64,000 nucleotides of DNA from Zygotorulaspora mrakii (GCF_013402915.1 NC_050725.1:1096377-1160376); one strand, 5' to 3'. Shown: positions 53,548-64,000, counted from the first letter of the stretch. The notes: generated by a model not told the origin, from the sequence alone. Made by a program: numbers and translations.

Positions 53548-55218
53548 ATGGAGCACGAAAAAAAAAGCAATATCCTCATTACACCTATTCAGGAGTCTGA
53601 AGTTGGCTCGTTTTGTGATGAATCACTTTCGTTTCAGACTACCTCGAAAGAGCCTTCCTCTTTAGAGAATAGAATCGCGCACAGAAAACTGCTACCTCGT
53701 CAAGTTTCAATGATAGGAATTGGCGGTGCCATCGGTACCGCTCTTTTCGTGTCTATTGGGACGAAGATAATTCAAGGTGGTCCTGCATCCCTTCTGATAG
53801 CTTTTTGTTTATGGTCTGTTGTGTTTATTGGCCTGTCACAGTCAATGTGTGTAATGGTAACATACTTACCAGTCACAGGTTCCTTCGTACATTTCACGGA
53901 ACGATTCGTGGATCGCTCCTGTGGTTTCGCTGTCGGTTGGACCTACTTTGTATGCCAGGCGGCAAATGTATGCTTTGAAATAACTGCCGTATGTTTGGTT
54001 GTTGAATTTTGGACGGATAAAATACCGAAAGCCGCTTTGATATCAATCATGATTATCGTTTTCGGTATCTTAAATCTATATTCCGTCTTTTTCTTTGGTG
54101 AAGGAGAGTTTTATCTGTCTATTGGGAAGGTAATTCTCGCTATAGGACTCATTTTGTTTACTGTAGTGGTAATGTCGGGTGGAAACCCTGAGCATAGGGT
54201 TTTGGGCTTCAAAAATTGGAACAATCCGGGGGCTTTCGCGGAATATATTTCAACAGGAGCCTCAGGAAGGTTCAATGGGTTTATGTCGTGTCTGGTTTTT
54301 GCTCTGTACGTTTTTTGGGGAGTTGACTACCTTGGAAATGCCGCCAGTGAAGCCATGAACCCTAGGAAGGTAATTCCATCTTCTTTTAAAAAGGTCTTTG
54401 GCAGACTTATCATTTTTTATATCGGGGGCGCTATTTGTGTCGGAATTTTAATTCCTTACAATGATCCTGATATGATAAGAGCAATCAGCGAAGGGGCCGT
54501 GGGTGCTGGAGCTTCGCCTTACGTATCTGCCATGAAAACTATGGGAATTAGAGTACTGCCCCATATCGTGAATGTACTAATATTGACTTCGATTATATCG
54601 GCAGGGAACTCCTCATTATACTCTGCGTCTAGAGTATTACACCGTTTGGCACTTGAAGGCCAAGCTCCCAAATGTTTCAAAAAGCTAACCAAACGTGGTG
54701 TGCCAATCTATTGTTGCATTGCTGTTCTGGTAATCTGCGGTTTGGCTTATCTATCTGTTTCCAATAATACAAATGTTGTCCTGACATGGTTTTTGAATGT
54801 TGAAACCGCAGCAATGGCAATCGTGTACATCTTCATATGTGTTTCGTACTTGCAATTTCGTCGTGGATGTATAGCGCAAGGAGTAGATCTCAAGACATTG
54901 CCCTACTATAGCAGGTGGTTACCTTATTTGACGTGGCATTCATTGTTCTGGCTGACTCTCATGCTATTGGTGAGCGGGTATACAGTCTTTTTGAAGGGAG
55001 GATGGGATACTCAAAGCTTTGTCTTTTCCTATTTCATGATACCGTTTTTCATTGTTTTCTTCATCGCACACAAACTTTATCTCAGAACTAGTTTTATTAA
55101 ACCCTCACAAATGGATTTAGTTTCAGGCTTAAAAGAACTTGCCGAGGAAGATGAGTACTGGCGCGAAAACCCTCCGAAGTCAAATTGGTTTGATAAGGCT
55201 TTTGCTTTCATAATGTAA
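53548..55218 (+). CDS. Amino-acid/polyamine permease, AGP2-like (YAT family)
   Basis: A 556-residue APC-superfamily permease. The N-terminal core RQVSMIGIGGAIGTALFVSIG and the blocks GPASLLIAFCLW, SGGNPEHRVLGFKNW and GAGASPYVSAMKTMGIRVLPHIVN with following SAGNSSLYSASR resemble S. cerevisiae Agp2. Agp2 is a plasma-membrane regulator and transporter for carnitine, polyamines and amino acids. Filamentous-type relatives take up various amino acids, so the substrate is open. A diverged LTR relic begins about 95 bp past its stop. It shares only family-level similarity with the DIP5-like permease upstream. Confidence 0.83.
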   Translation: MEHEKKSNILITPIQESEVGSFCDESLSFQTTSKEPSSLENRIAHRKLLPRQVSMIGIGGAIGTALFVSIGTKIIQGGPASLLIAFCLWSVVFIGLSQSMCVMVTYLPVTGSFVHFTERFVDRSCGFAVGWTYFVCQAANVCFEITAVCLVVEFWTDKIPKAALISIMIIVFGILNLYSVFFFGEGEFYLSIGKVILAIGLILFTVVVMSGGNPEHRVLGFKNWNNPGAFAEYISTGASGRFNGFMSCLVFALYVFWGVDYLGNAASEAMNPRKVIPSSFKKVFGRLIIFYIGGAICVGILIPYNDPDMIRAISEGAVGAGASPYVSAMKTMGIRVLPHIVNVLILTSIISAGNSSLYSASRVLHRLALEGQAPKCFKKLTKRGVPIYCCIAVLVICGLAYLSVSNNTNVVLTWFLNVETAAMAIVYIFICVSYLQFRRGCIAQGVDLKTLPYYSRWLPYLTWHSLFWLTLMLLVSGYTVFLKGGWDTQSFVFSYFMIPFFIVFFIAHKLYLRTSFIKPSQMDLVSGLKELAEEDEYWRENPPKSNWFDKAFAFIM

Positions 55219-55312
55219 TTTATACAAATTTATATCTGTCCTTTCTTACTAAAGTGTTTGGCCAATAAAAAAAAATACTATTCCAATATCACGGACGGAC
55301 ATTGAATTCGTG

Positions 55313-55781
55313 ACAGATATATATATAATTCCTTCATTTTTTGACTAATGGAATGGAATAAAAAAAAACTGAATAGGGACTGGCTCTTCGAAAAAGATGT
55401 CGATATTTATACTTGACAAATTACTATATTGAACCATAAGACAGGATGACGAATGACGAATTTTGCGTGTCGGTATCTCATTTTCCTGCTGTCATCACAC
55501 GACTCTTACAGTTAAATAGAATATGTGATACAGCTGTTAGTTCTTATCCCATACCATAATTCCTCAATAGTTAGGATTCCTCAATTGTAAACTTCTCACG
55601 TTAGAGTAACATCTACAACTCTTTAAAATCGATTCATATTGTGTTGCGGCTTCATCGGATTCTTTTTCTCTTGCCATATTACCGAAATCTTTCATCTCTG
55701 ATTCTCTCAGGTTGTCTCTTTCACGCGCCTCAGTCGTACAATTCAACCACTCTGTTTTGACATACAATTTCTTTTGCAACA
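55313..55781 (-). mobile_element. LTR-like relic, copy 2 (diverged)
   Basis: Aligns by eye with 50911-51335 in the same orientation: a shared TATATAATTCCTT segment, the ATATTTATAC box near 55403, the AACCATAAGACAGGATGACGA region and the GGCTTCATC segment. The CAACAGAG end is at about 55777-55784. It is more degenerate than copy 1. It starts less than 100 bp downstream of the AGP2-like gene. Confidence 0.5.
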
Positions 55782-56374
55782 GAGCGGACTCAAAAGAGAA
55801 CAAAACTTTCTTCAAAAGCGGAATAAGAGGAGTAGTAAACAGCTTCTAGTTTGGTTGCGCACTGGTGTCTAAATACAGAGCGAAGATCATACCTCACTTG
55901 AATTTAGTTAGGGTTACTAAAGAGGTTATGGCCCACTACTTAGACATATGACCAACCCACATATATTGTCAAAGGAGATGGACCTGCTGTTGGCAAGCAG
56001 ATAGAGCATTTATTAAGTTAATTTAGAATTGTGATCTAATATTAATCGGGTGAGGGTTAAAATTCAGCGTGGGATCACACATGTTGTTACAAATGCTCAA
56101 GTATTTTCTATTATTAATATTCTTTTAATAGTATTGGCAAACAGGAGCAGGTCTCTAACCAGACCCTGATTTTCCTTTACATTTGTAGTCTCAAAAAAAA
56201 TGCCTTCATCAATAGCTCCCGTTGGTTTATTTTCTGAACGACGATCTTCTCCTCAATCGGTATTCAAACCATAAACATACATTTTTAATGAATAGATTCA
56301 AAGTCGAGCCCTTTGTTGTCCTCATTAGTCATCTCTCGGCTCTACACGTTTTGTTCTTCCAAATTCGTTGACCT
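55782..56374. other. Gene-free stretch
   Basis: About 0.6 kb of AT-rich sequence between the LTR relic and the 3' end of a decayed transporter. Nothing recognisable. Confidence 0.4.
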
Positions 56375-57730
56375 TCATTTGATATCTTTTCGCTTGTTTT
56401 TAAAGCGATAATAAACCTTCGCAAAAAAAACGCATGCGCCAATAGTTCCTAAGGCACACCAGATAAAAACAACATTGCCGCAATAATACAATGGCATGTC
56501 ATTCGCCCTAGACATATCTGCAACTATAGTATTGGAACCTTGTGCAAGCATGTTTACAAGTGCAGCTGAAACTGCGCACGAGCGTACAGAATTGGAGCTC
56601 GCTGTGAATCAACTAATAGTTAAAGACCGAGAAGGTGCGTGTCCTAAAAGAACAATTAGTAAACCAAAATTTCCACAAACATTGACTTGTATTTCCTTCC
56701 AATAGTGAAGAACGAACAAACAGGCCAGATTCCATACTGAAGAAGTAATGCTCATAAAACTCCGATCACTCACGATTTCCGAAATGATTCACTGAAAAGC
56801 ATAGTTACAATGGGCACATTGTATGGAATTGTTAGTGCGTTCGTTCTATACTAGGAGAATCAAAGCTTGTCCAGGGCGTGTGTAATGTGATTACTCGATT
56901 GGAGGGGTTCATATTGCTTAGCAATCGTGTGACATAAATTGGCAAATATCATGATCCAACAAGCTTCTCAAAAGCTCTCTCGGAGAAACATTGCCCATTA
57001 TTTATATCGTCCTTATGAAAGTGAAATCTCAGCACCATATTCAAGCATATCTTTTTCTCTGTCAGTATACCAACCTCTTTAGAGATGCCAGGTCTTGGTC
57101 CACGGCAAAGAAGAGGGTGTTTTAAAGAACGAGATAACCGTATTAAAAGCGTGAACATTCCGTCCACAAGAAACAACCATCTAAATTATTGGTTCATAAA
57201 TCTTTTGGTTTTATTGTTGAGAAGACCCAAAGAAAGTAGACCTGACCAGATTGATTTCAACGGATTAGCTACGTATAAAACTGGAAGACCACGGAAGCTC
57301 TTTGGAGGTGAGAAATAAGTCATCCAAATAAAATGCTTCAAATAGATTCTTCTTGTACTGCACGTATGATACATTTGGTGGATAACATACCAGCTCTGCC
57401 TGTCATGCTCGATAGGCACATAAAAACAATTCTCTAAAGGCACCATTACGTAAAAACCCAGATGTACGCTCTCATCTTTTTGAAGATTAATCGGGAGGTA
57501 ACTCAGCCACCTGAAAACATACGAAAATGAACGTTGTCCCCATATTGTAATCATTAGTGGTGAGATTCAAACATCAGGCATATTCGGTGATAGGGCTTGT
57601 GCTCTGTTTTATAAATCAAAATTTAAAGCAGTAAACATAATAAATGCTCGGAATATAATATACCAATAATTTTCCTCACGAATTTTCGTTCCTCCTCCTC
57701 AGTCCATATGAGATTCGGATCGAACTAATG
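56375..57730 (-). pseudogene. MFS transporter relic, TNA1/DAL5 type
   Basis: Minus-strand remains of an anion:cation symporter family (TNA1/DAL5-type) transporter. The N-terminal motif DPNLIWTEEEERKFVRKI lies at about 57663-57718. A middle part with RWLFLVDGMFTL and YTDREKDM lies near 57000-57180. The C-terminal part SNSVRSCAVSAALVNML, then ADMSRANDMPLYYCGN and a last membrane segment, ends at the TGA at 56375-56377. The order is collinear and the span fits a full-length gene, but stops and frameshifts separate the pieces. Substrates of the family include nicotinate, allantoate, pantothenate and biotin; which applied here is unknown. Confidence 0.78.
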
Positions 57731-58883
57731 ACGGCATTCCTGCTGACTTCTCTCACATAGAGCTTTATAGTACTCGTGTTGATGTGGATCCTTTAAGATG
57801 TTATATTTACTATTGGGCTCAGAAGAGAAATACTCTTCATCGCAAGCTAGCACTTCCTCTACTCCACAATATTTCTCCTTCTCTTCCAAATTTCCTTCTG
57901 AAGTATCGTTTGGGCAAATTTATTGAAACTTGTAGAGCTTTGGATAGGACATTTAGTGAACAATTTGAAGATCATTGAGGTTGGCTCTTTTAGTATTTCA
58001 TTTTATTATCAAAGCCTTGAATAGGGAAGAATGCTCTGAAGAATATAATTCTAATCAGGTATTATATACAGCGAATAACTTTATCCTGGGGGAGGCGCTG
58101 TTCACAACTAGCTCAATCAAATCGACCTTGGCGTAAATAAAATCCATCAAGCACACTCTAATCTTCTCACCATTTTCTCGCTTACTTTGCAGGCCTTTTT
58201 AGCCGAAAGGGGAAGAAGATTACAAGTATATTAAATTTCAGAACTTGCATATTCAGTCTTTTCACGCGTGTGTTACAAAATTTTTCAACAATACTAAGAT
58301 TATTAATATTTAATTTTAATGTTATCAATTTCTATAGTAATTTAATTTGCGCTTATATGTAGTTGTTGCCATAGTAACAGCTCCTGTTACCAAGGAAATA
58401 TCCTAAAGATTTAAGATCGTCTATGGCAACAGAGTATGCAGCATTGACACATTGGCTCTAGACGGGCGCAGAGAAAACGAAGTCACATTAATGCCAAGAA
58501 AGTATTTGAAAGAATACGGAGAATGCTTCGCCTGGAATATTCTAGGATGGTTCGAAGCTCTTGCGTTTTTGAAGTCTTCACGGCGTAGAACATGAAAGAT
58601 AAAGAGAGGGCGGCAGTTAATAGAGGGGAAAACTGTTCGGGAGTTTAATTGTTTTCATTTATATAGGTATAGAAATCATCCTTTTCAAAATAAACCACTT
58701 GGATGGAAAGATTCTGCCTTCTCCTTGTATGTGAAATGCAATAATAGAAAAACAAATCCTAAAAAAGGCAGCATCTGGCTATTCTTAAAAGTTTCAAGAC
58801 GCGACAAGGCCCATCGTTTGACTTGGGCCCATAATAATTACAAAAAAGCAAATCTTTCACTAAGACACTTGATGCCAGTAAAA
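57731..58883. other. Gene-free stretch with inverted repeats
   Basis: No convincing gene. A 64-codon frame at 57784-57978 is unassigned. A perfect 11-bp inverted repeat (58364-58374 and 58421-58431) encloses a 6-bp palindrome, TAACAG-CTC-CTGTTA, at 58375-58389. This stretch adjoins the 3' end of the NCS1 transporter. Confidence 0.45.
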
Positions 58884-60665
58884 TCAAGCAGTTTTTTTTC
58901 CAGGTACCTCAAAGGAAGATCGATCTTGAATTTCGGCATCTAAGATATCCACATCATCGGAATTAGGATCCATTCCCATGTTTTCCAACTCTTTTTCATT
59001 GAAACAGTTGAAATAATCTAAAGGATCCTCCTGCCTCAGTTTTTCGTGACGTAAAGGAGCTACCAGGTTCAGTGCGTAGTACAATCCACCACTAACAATT
59101 GGGATGAAAAACATATAGCCATAATAAAAGTTCATCATGCCAATGTTTTCCTTCAAGCTATCGTTTGCAGAGTATACCAAACCCGGCAATCCTAGACCCA
59201 AGCCGGTGAAGAAAGCAAGCGTCGACCGCCAGTTTATGCCGTAATCGTACCAGAAAAGCCCCGACTTTGAAAGGGTAAAAAAGTCTATAAGTGGGATTTT
59301 AGATTTACGTATAGCGTAAAAATCGACAATGTTTATCGCTATAATGGGTGTCGTAAAAACTCCAAAAGCACTCATGGCGTCCAAAAAGGAAGAAGATGTG
59401 TTGAAAAAGGTCCATGGCTGAACAACCCAAGAGATCAATTGGACAAAAATCGTTCCTCTCTTGATATTGATATATTTGGGAAGTATTCCTGCCAAGTCCA
59501 TGCCGCATGAGTAGCCATTTTGTGTCATATTCAGGAATAGCTGAGAACCAACAAAACTAATTCCGATGAAAAATGCAGCAGCCCGTGCTTTGGAAGAGTA
59601 GTCATCCCTCAACCATTGTGCAACCATTTCATCTGGAGTCCAGTAAGCCACCCCATATAGTTCCTTACAGGCGGAAGCACAAAGCATTCCGCTTAGTGAG
59701 ACAAAGGTACCTGGCAAAACAGTTCCTAGAAACAGACCCCAATAGCATGATGTTTTGCTGTGTGCAAAACGTGAGTAATCTGATTGGTTCGCGACAGCTG
59801 GCGAGACTCCGCTGTACCAGATCGTGATAGCAAAAATCCACATCCAAGAGCGCTCACTCGCATTAAGGGTTACTCTATTGTAGTATAGAGGTCCAGGTCC
59901 CCCATTTGTGCTCACAAGGTATGCTAAAATACCGACAATGGCAAAAAGTGTCATGAAGCAAGTCACAATGGAAGGTATATTGACACGTCTTGGTTTTACA
60001 AAGGCAAAAGGCATCTGGATCAATTGAAAGCATAGAAAGCTAATGAGGTCTCTCCTTGTCATTGGAACAGATTCAGGGAATGTATTTTTCATGTTTAAAA
60101 AGTTCAGGGAAAAGGAGCTAAAAACCATGTTGAAACAGAGACCCCCTAGCCAAGAGAGATAACCATAAAATACAGCAGCTAGACCCACCCGAAATATAAT
60201 CCCAATGAAGGAGCCATATATGCCGAAAATCATTCGCTGATCTAAAGTATAGCCAATATGATACTTTATTCCTGGATTCGAGTTTGCTATTGTCATCAAC
60301 CCTATGAGAATATTAGCAATCACTAGAGCTCCAATTGACTGTTGAATGTTCAAATTCAAACTTAAGAGTGCTGAACCCGTTGAAAAAGTAGCAACAGAAA
60401 AATTTGGGAGTCCCCAATAAGCGAAAAAAGACCAGAACCCCCAAGTGCGCTCTTTATCAGGTATTGGTTGTAAATCAGGATTTCTCAAGACGGATATAGG
60501 CTCATCTCCGTGAGGTACTTCGATTGCTCTCAAAAATCTCTGAAATTTAGTTTTCGGTTTTTTTGGAGCCTCGATCTCTTGTTGCGATAGAATGATATCC
60601 AATTCAACAGGACTTAGCACAGTTCTGAGTGTTTTGGGTGAAGTAACAGGTATAATTTTCTCCAT
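58884..60665 (-). CDS. NCS1-family transporter, THI7/NRT1 type
   Basis: The first true ATG (complement 60663-60665) gives 593 residues. It is a nucleobase:cation symporter-1 protein of the group with S. cerevisiae Thi7 (thiamine), Thi72 and Nrt1 (nicotinamide riboside). Matching blocks are NPDLQPIPDKERTWGFWSFF, FGIYGSFIGII, VANQSDYSRFA and GMDLAGILPKYINIKRG. Twelve membrane segments are expected. Substrate within the family is not readable from sequence. It is divergent from the ureohydrolase gene, with CTTATC (GATAAG) motifs in its proximal promoter, so a nitrogen-related cargo is possible. The N-terminal tail is longer than in Thi7. Confidence 0.88.
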   Translation of the reverse strand: MEKIIPVTSPKTLRTVLSPVELDIILSQQEIEAPKKPKTKFQRFLRAIEVPHGDEPISVLRNPDLQPIPDKERTWGFWSFFAYWGLPNFSVATFSTGSALLSLNLNIQQSIGALVIANILIGLMTIANSNPGIKYHIGYTLDQRMIFGIYGSFIGIIFRVGLAAVFYGYLSWLGGLCFNMVFSSFSLNFLNMKNTFPESVPMTRRDLISFLCFQLIQMPFAFVKPRRVNIPSIVTCFMTLFAIVGILAYLVSTNGGPGPLYYNRVTLNASERSWMWIFAITIWYSGVSPAVANQSDYSRFAHSKTSCYWGLFLGTVLPGTFVSLSGMLCASACKELYGVAYWTPDEMVAQWLRDDYSSKARAAAFFIGISFVGSQLFLNMTQNGYSCGMDLAGILPKYINIKRGTIFVQLISWVVQPWTFFNTSSSFLDAMSAFGVFTTPIIAINIVDFYAIRKSKIPLIDFFTLSKSGLFWYDYGINWRSTLAFFTGLGLGLPGLVYSANDSLKENIGMMNFYYGYMFFIPIVSGGLYYALNLVAPLRHEKLRQEDPLDYFNCFNEKELENMGMDPNSDDVDILDAEIQDRSSFEVPGKKTA

Positions 60666-60677
60666 CTTAGTTTGCAA

Positions 60678-61786
60678 CTTGCCCTGTTTCGAACTGGCAA
60701 AAAAGGAAGCAGTTACAAGAATATCTATTCAATTTTTATAAGTATCCTTTCGGTTTAATTTGAATCAGCATAAATTTTTGGAAACTATTTCCGAATGTTT
60801 CGGTGCGTCGAGAACACGAGTCCGATTTTTTTCTTATCTACATGCATGACATGAAATATGTCACGATACCTATGATTTTGGGATAGTTTTTATCTTATCA
60901 ATTTTGTCACTTCAGCGTGTATGTGTGCTATATAATCTCGCGCTCTTGGAAGTGGGAAAGTAATTTTGATGGAAATTGTGACCGAGGAAAATATAAAAAA
61001 TCTTAAGGAGATGCTAACAGCGAGACCTGAAACACATATTTCCCCTCTAGGGATGAAAAATCTGTGATATTAATGATCACCTAAAAAATAAGGAAGAGCT
61101 AGCAAGTTGAATTGAGTGAGCCATAATAATAATCTCTTGGTTACGTGCACAAACATTTAAAGCCTGCCACAGGTTTGTGTGGATAGCGCGGTGGTACGGT
61201 AAATGCTTCTTTCACTTGAAGCAGAAGAAACAATAAGCCCCATCTGCTGTTCAATGCAGATAACAATCAGACTGCTAAGCTGAGAAGGGATTTTTTAAGA
61301 TTCAGATTATGCTGATGTCGAGTAATCAAAAAAATGCCACGGCAACATCGTTACTCTCCAATACGTATATAATGATAAACAGTAAACAGAGGTAATTTTT
61401 ACTTTTAGAAGGTAGCCTTTTCAACTTTTCACATGGGTTTTGTGCACTCCTGAACTAAGTGAGTACAGCTTCTAAGCTCTCCTCTCAAGTATTTCTATTT
61501 AGAGAAAATAGGCCAGCTCCTCTATTGCCGTCAGCAGTGACTAATAGCAAGCCGACTCCTGATATGACTATGACGAAACCTCAAGCTTCAATGGAGGGGG
61601 GAATCGAAGTTTAGCTCAAAACCTTTATTGCGCTCTATGAAAAGTCTATGGAAAAGGTTTTGTAAAAGGAAGGCTATAGCGAGGGACGATACTTGGCTAT
61701 TATATAAATGTGTTTAACGAAGTTTTTTGGAGAATTAACTATAATAGGTCTATCCAATCAACAGTAGAACTTGTTTCAATTGATTT
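60678..61786. other. Divergent promoter, transporter and ureohydrolase
   Basis: About 1.1 kb with no ORF of note. It holds the GATA motifs described separately and a TATATAAA box at 61701-61708, 79 bp before the ureohydrolase ATG. Confidence 0.5.
60833..60899. promoter_or_regulatory. GATA motifs in the transporter/ureohydrolase promoter
   Basis: CTTATC occurs at 60833-60838 and 60894-60899, that is GATAAG on the minus strand, 168-234 bp upstream of the NCS1 transporter. Further GATAA cores occur near 61259 and 61374. Paired GATAAG sites are bound by Gln3/Gat1 in nitrogen catabolite repression. The sites are seen; control is inferred. Confidence 0.4.
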
Positions 61787-62971
61787 ATGATCCTAATGTT
61801 GAAGTTGGTTTCGATCCTCTGCCTTGTGGCTAAGTGCGCATTATGCTTTGAGCAACCCGATAGTGATGATTTAAATACCATATGGGGCCAGGATTGGCCT
61901 TTTAGCGGCATAAACACTTATGCACATCTACCTCATACAAAGTGTTTGTTGGATAAAAATCTGACTTTCGATATAGGTGTAATCGGCGTTCCATTTGATA
62001 GTGCAGTCTCTTATCGTCCTGGGGCCCGATTTGGACCTCAAGCAATTAGAGCTGCTTCTCAGCGACAATTTTCCTTCCGTGGCTTCAACTTTCGTGCAGG
62101 AATCAACCCATATAAAAGTTGGGCAAAAATCTTGGACTGTGGAGATGTTCCAGTTACTCCAATGGATAGCAATTTGGCACTCAACATGATGACTTCCGCA
62201 TACAAAAATCTTCTAGATAGGAAAAGTGCGTATGAAGACTCTTCAAGCCCACCAAGATTGGTGACATTAGGTGGTGATCACAGCATCATACTGCCTATTT
62301 TGAGGAACCTGTATGATATTTACGGGCCTATTACTGTTATTCATTTTGATTCCCATCTCGATACTTGGTCACCAATAGATTATCCTTCATATTGGACCTC
62401 CACTGCTTCAGAGTTCAATCATGGCACAATGCTATGGAAAGCCAAACAGGAAGGTCTTTTATCCAAGAATAATATTCATGCTGGTTTGAGAACGCGCTTA
62501 AGCGGTAATGATTGGGGAGATTATGAAGCTGATGACAGAACAGGTTTTCATCGAATCGAGAGTGACAGAATTCTCAAAGTTGGTGTGGATGGAATTGTTG
62601 AAGAGATAAAAAATATGTTACCTGAAGGAACTCCAATATATGTCAGTGTTGATATTGATGTCCTGGATCCCAGCGCAGCTCCCGGAACAGGAACTGCGGA
62701 AGTTGGTGGCTGGTTGACAAGAGAATTAATTAGTATGTTGCGTTCTCTTGACACCTTTCCTCTGATAGGTGCCGATATTGTCGAAGTTTCTCCCCCATAT
62801 GATCAGAGTGACATAACAAGCTTCGCTGCTTCTCACATTGCGTATGAGCTTATCAGTACTATGGTAAAGCAGGGCCCCATTGATTTGGAAAGTCACAACT
62901 CCAATTTTCACTCTTTTGAAAACAATCAAAGTAAAGAAAAAACCGGATTCTTTGCCAAGGAGTGGTTTTAG
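61787..62971 (+). CDS. Secreted-type ureohydrolase (agmatinase-like)
   Basis: A 394-residue arginase/agmatinase superfamily enzyme. The binuclear manganese site is visible: GGDHS near residue 163, HFDSHLD near 186-192 (Ser where most members have Ala) and SVDIDVLDP near 288-296. The enzymes hydrolyse agmatine, guanidinobutyrate or related guanidino compounds to urea and an amine. Unlike S. cerevisiae arginase Car1, it has a hydrophobic N-terminus (about residues 4-20, ending ALCFE) that looks like a signal peptide, and two possible N-glycosylation sites. Such secreted forms are common in filamentous fungi. It is divergent from the NCS1 transporter. The substrate is not determinable by eye. 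Confidence 0.85.
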   Translation: MILMLKLVSILCLVAKCALCFEQPDSDDLNTIWGQDWPFSGINTYAHLPHTKCLLDKNLTFDIGVIGVPFDSAVSYRPGARFGPQAIRAASQRQFSFRGFNFRAGINPYKSWAKILDCGDVPVTPMDSNLALNMMTSAYKNLLDRKSAYEDSSSPPRLVTLGGDHSIILPILRNLYDIYGPITVIHFDSHLDTWSPIDYPSYWTSTASEFNHGTMLWKAKQEGLLSKNNIHAGLRTRLSGNDWGDYEADDRTGFHRIESDRILKVGVDGIVEEIKNMLPEGTPIYVSVDIDVLDPSAAPGTGTAEVGGWLTRELISMLRSLDTFPLIGADIVEVSPPYDQSDITSFAASHIAYELISTMVKQGPIDLESHNSNFHSFENNQSKEKTGFFAKEWF

Positions 62972-64000
62972 ATTTTTTTGAACTACATTTGGATGAAAAT
63001 GAACCTTTAGATATTTTACATTTGTACAAGACCATGGTTCCGGAAAACTACAGTCTCGTTTCTTTAATAAGTTTGCTGCTCTTGTAGCTAGCAATGATTG
63101 TGCCCTTTGAGCTTTAGGGTTTCAAATATTTTTAGAAATTGTATGCACTCATGATATCAATACGTACACTTTTGAGTTTTAACTGCTCCTGCTCCTGTCG
63201 AAGCAAAGCTAGAAGATATATTTAGATGATCTACTGTGAGAACTAAAGCATTGATATGTCATGAAATACCTATCATTTACTCTTACGAACACATTCTATA
63301 GAATATCCTGACCCAAAGTTACCGAAGTTTTGTATAGGTGGATGGGTGTGTGGTAAAATTTCGAGAATGAGGCATTTGGGAGTACAGTTTTTACAGGCCG
63401 CTACAGAATCTATATTCAACAGCCTGCCATGCCTGAAGAATGAGAACTGACAGAAATGATTTGCTTCCGAATGAACAGTTCAAGTCTCAAAGTCCAGCCA
63501 ACCATTGTGGTTGCTCTATGATAGCAATACATGAGAACTTCTTGTTCTAACTGCTACAACTAAGTGACCCCCGCCGCCTCTTTGGCCACTGCTACACAGT
63601 TGAGAAACAGAAGAAGGAGGCAGTCAACATTATTGAGCTTGAGCTTACTTTTGTTGGATGCTTATATATATAAAAAAAGTCAAGTCTAAAGTCGTTAGAT
63701 ACGAAAGCACCAAAAGGTGCACAAAAAGAAACAGAATAAGCTTCCTTGAAGTTTCCTTTGACAATATATCCGAGGGATCTGCAAAATGAATGCACAGCAA
63801 CGGAAATTACTTGGAATATGAGTCTCCTCTCAAGGTCGGTGTTGAATGTAGGAATATCACGGTAACATACTCATTCAAAAATATAAGGCACTCCTTTAAG
63901 AACTCGCAAAAGCACATGCAGATATAACTTATAATTAGTTGTTTCTGTGTCTTCATAAAACTGATAATATGTCTCTCGATGGATCCTAAATGCGGTATTT
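62972..64000. other. Right window end without recognised gene
   Basis: About 1 kb with only short unassigned frames on both strands (for example 63592-63795 minus). I see no RNA gene, repeat or relic that I can support. A gene may begin beyond the edge. Confidence 0.4.

Noticed and set aside
55564..55815. 83-codon minus-strand frame as a small gene
   Set aside because: It falls inside the second LTR-like relic, and the homologous copy at 51100-51300 is not open in that frame.
57186..57554. 122-codon minus-strand frame as a gene
   Set aside because: It overlaps the TNA1/DAL5-type relic and is best explained as part of it.

Overview
The window is chromosomal DNA of a budding yeast in the family Saccharomycetaceae. 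Nearly every gene in the left half has a recognisable Saccharomyces cerevisiae ortholog of similar length. From 1 to about 30.3 kb the gene order interleaves two S. cerevisiae blocks, YJR070C-YJR077C and YKL206C-YKL214C, with consistent relative orientations. Interleaving two sister blocks on one chromosome is what is expected of a lineage that split off before the whole-genome duplication. A Zygosaccharomyces- or Torulaspora-like species is my best guess; the genus is inferred, not shown. All ortholog names come from recalled protein families, because no search was run.

The conserved block reads LIA1 (cut by the window edge), ADD66, NPA3/GPN1, EMC3, CBT1, an inserted aryl-alcohol dehydrogenase gene, tRNA-Thr(CGU), OPI3, STE6, UBA1, MOG1, HOC1, CDC11, TRP3, SAC1, DOA1, YRA2 and MIR1. 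YRA2 is assembled here from three exons with a 30-nt middle exon. OPI3 and STE6 share a divergent promoter that carries inositol-response elements and an a-specific-gene type operator. The tRNA-Thr lies between CBT1 and STE6, as TRT2 does in S. cerevisiae. The aryl-alcohol dehydrogenase gene breaks the ancestral order and lies between two near-identical 58-bp elements in inverted orientation.

Synteny stops after MIR1. The right half looks like an accessory, possibly subtelomeric, region with long gene-free stretches. It holds an OPT-family peptide transporter broken by one frameshift, and a BUL-family adaptor next to DSE4/ENG1 endoglucanase (a pair matching YNR069C-YNR067C of S. cerevisiae). 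It also holds a quinate/sugar-type MFS transporter, a DIP5-like and an AGP2-like amino-acid permease, a THI7-family NCS1 transporter, and a ureohydrolase (agmatinase-like) with a signal peptide.

Between these are two decayed full-length genes: an argininosuccinate lyase (ARG4) relic and a TNA1/DAL5-type MFS transporter relic. There are also two diverged LTR-like relics. One LTR end shares sequence with the 58-bp elements, which suggests that those are internally deleted LTRs behaving like miniature elements. The right end is rich in nitrogen-compound uptake and arginine/guanidino metabolism genes, living and dead.
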